Shown one piece after another: positions 5,070 to 5,586 of a DNA stretch of 5,586 nt. The notes beneath the pieces are model-generated. The model searched no databases. It worked only from the letters and a program-made list of their open reading frames with translations, and was not told the origin of the DNA. The stretch's first letter is position 1, and every line of letters begins with the position of its first letter. This DNA is from an uncultured Selenomonadaceae bacterium. GTDB lineage: Bacteria; Bacillota; Negativicutes; Selenomonadales; Selenomonadaceae. Location: positions 1 through 5,586 of the forward strand of contig CAJOPK010000079.1 in the NCBI GenBank assembly GCA_905236255.1, read 5' to 3'. Position numbers and translations under genes: made by a program.

Positions 5070-5586
5070 TTAAACAAGACCCTGTGCCGACATTGCTTCG
5101 GCAACTTTCTTAAATCCGGCAATATTCGCACCCATTACGAGATTGTCGGGATCGCCGAATTCAACGGCATTTGCTTTCGCGTTTTTGTAAATGTTCGCCA
5201 TAATATCTTTGAGTTTGTTGTCAACTTCTTCAAAAGTCCAGCTCAAGCGTTCGGAGTTCTGGCTCATTTCGAGAGCGGAAACCGCAACGCCGCCGGCATT
5301 TGCCGCTTTCGCCGGAGCAAAGAGGACTTTACTCTGCAGGAAATATTCGATAGCTTCAAGGGTTGAAGGCATATTCGCACCTTCACCGACGATTTTGCAG
5401 CCGTTGGCAACCAAAGTCTTTGCGGAATCGAGATCAATTTCTTCCTGAGTTGCACAAGGAAGCGCAATGTCACATTTGACCGTCCAAACGCCTTTGCAAC
5501 CCTCATGATATTCGGCACTCGGATGAGTTGCGGCATATTCTTTGATACGACCGCGTTTGACTTCCTTAATATCTTTGACCGCCGCG
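5070..5586 (-). CDS. gdhA: NADP-type glutamate dehydrogenase, C-terminal part
   Basis: The last 171 residues of glutamate dehydrogenase, which makes glutamate from 2-oxoglutarate and ammonium with NAD(P)H. The frame is open to the right edge, so the gene starts outside the window and no start codon should be inferred here (full-length family members are about 445-450 residues). Conserved blocks are KCDIALPCATQEEIDLD, GCKIVGEGANMPSTLEA, VLFAPAKAANAGGVAVSALEM and the C-terminal NLVMGANIAGFKKVAEAM. They follow the E. coli GdhA pattern closely (from memory), pointing to the hexameric biosynthetic class. The nucleotide-binding site that would separate NADP from NAD use lies mostly outside the window. 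A clear terminator follows the stop codon. Its product feeds the acetylglutamate route in which argB acts, though the two are not co-transcribed. Confidence 0.95.
   Translation of the reverse strand, partial: AAVKDIKEVKRGRIKEYAATHPSAEYHEGCKGVWTVKCDIALPCATQEEIDLDSAKTLVANGCKIVGEGANMPSTLEAIEYFLQSKVLFAPAKAANAGGVAVSALEMSQNSERLSWTFEEVDNKLKDIMANIYKNAKANAVEFGDPDNLVMGANIAGFKKVAEAMSAQGLV

Noticed and set aside
5070..5414. A separate 114-residue protein beginning at TTG 5414
   Set aside because: The frame continues upstream with conserved glutamate dehydrogenase sequence to the window edge, so the TTG is an internal leucine codon.

Overview
The window looks like chromosomal DNA from an anaerobic, AT-leaning Firmicute. 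Negativicutes (Selenomonadales-type) is my best guess, from the mix of an NADP-type GdhA, an exported flavodoxin, an ArlR/MprA-like regulator and a solute-binding lipoprotein of a style I associate with gut anaerobes. This placement is impressionistic; no 16S or other marker is present. Most of the content is ordinary metabolism, with a few odd gene architectures. I see no CRISPR array, phage module or defence system.

Layout: (1) 1-120, a complete tRNA-Pro(GGG) on the minus strand with its own promoter. (2) 121-572, a non-coding stretch holding a promoter-like site, a consensus extended -10 element and the decayed remains of an IS5-type transposase. (3) 573-1475, a plus-strand lipoprotein whose two solute-binding lobes lie in permuted order, closed by a clear intrinsic terminator. 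(4) 1500-3439, a strong promoter followed by argB (acetylglutamate kinase with a long N-terminal extension) and, 22 bases later, an OmpR-family response regulator with no histidine kinase beside it. (5) 3462-4978, minus strand: an exported flavodoxin followed after 14 bases by a ROK-family kinase, convergent with the regulator. (6) 4995-5034, a terminator hairpin that also overlaps the likely flavodoxin promoter. (7) 5070-5586, the C-terminal part of gdhA on the minus strand, running off the right edge.

How the genes fit together: gdhA (ammonium assimilation into glutamate) and argB (committed phosphorylation on the glutamate-to-arginine route) are both nitrogen/amino-acid genes, but they sit in separate, divergently oriented transcription units and argB is away from the usual arg cluster. 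The lipoprotein probably captures a small solute for an uptake or sensing system encoded elsewhere. The flavodoxin and ROK kinase appear co-transcribed, without an obvious shared pathway. The points most worth a second look are the permuted binding protein, its possible use of an IS-derived promoter, the ArgB extension, and the pairing of argB with an orphan regulator.
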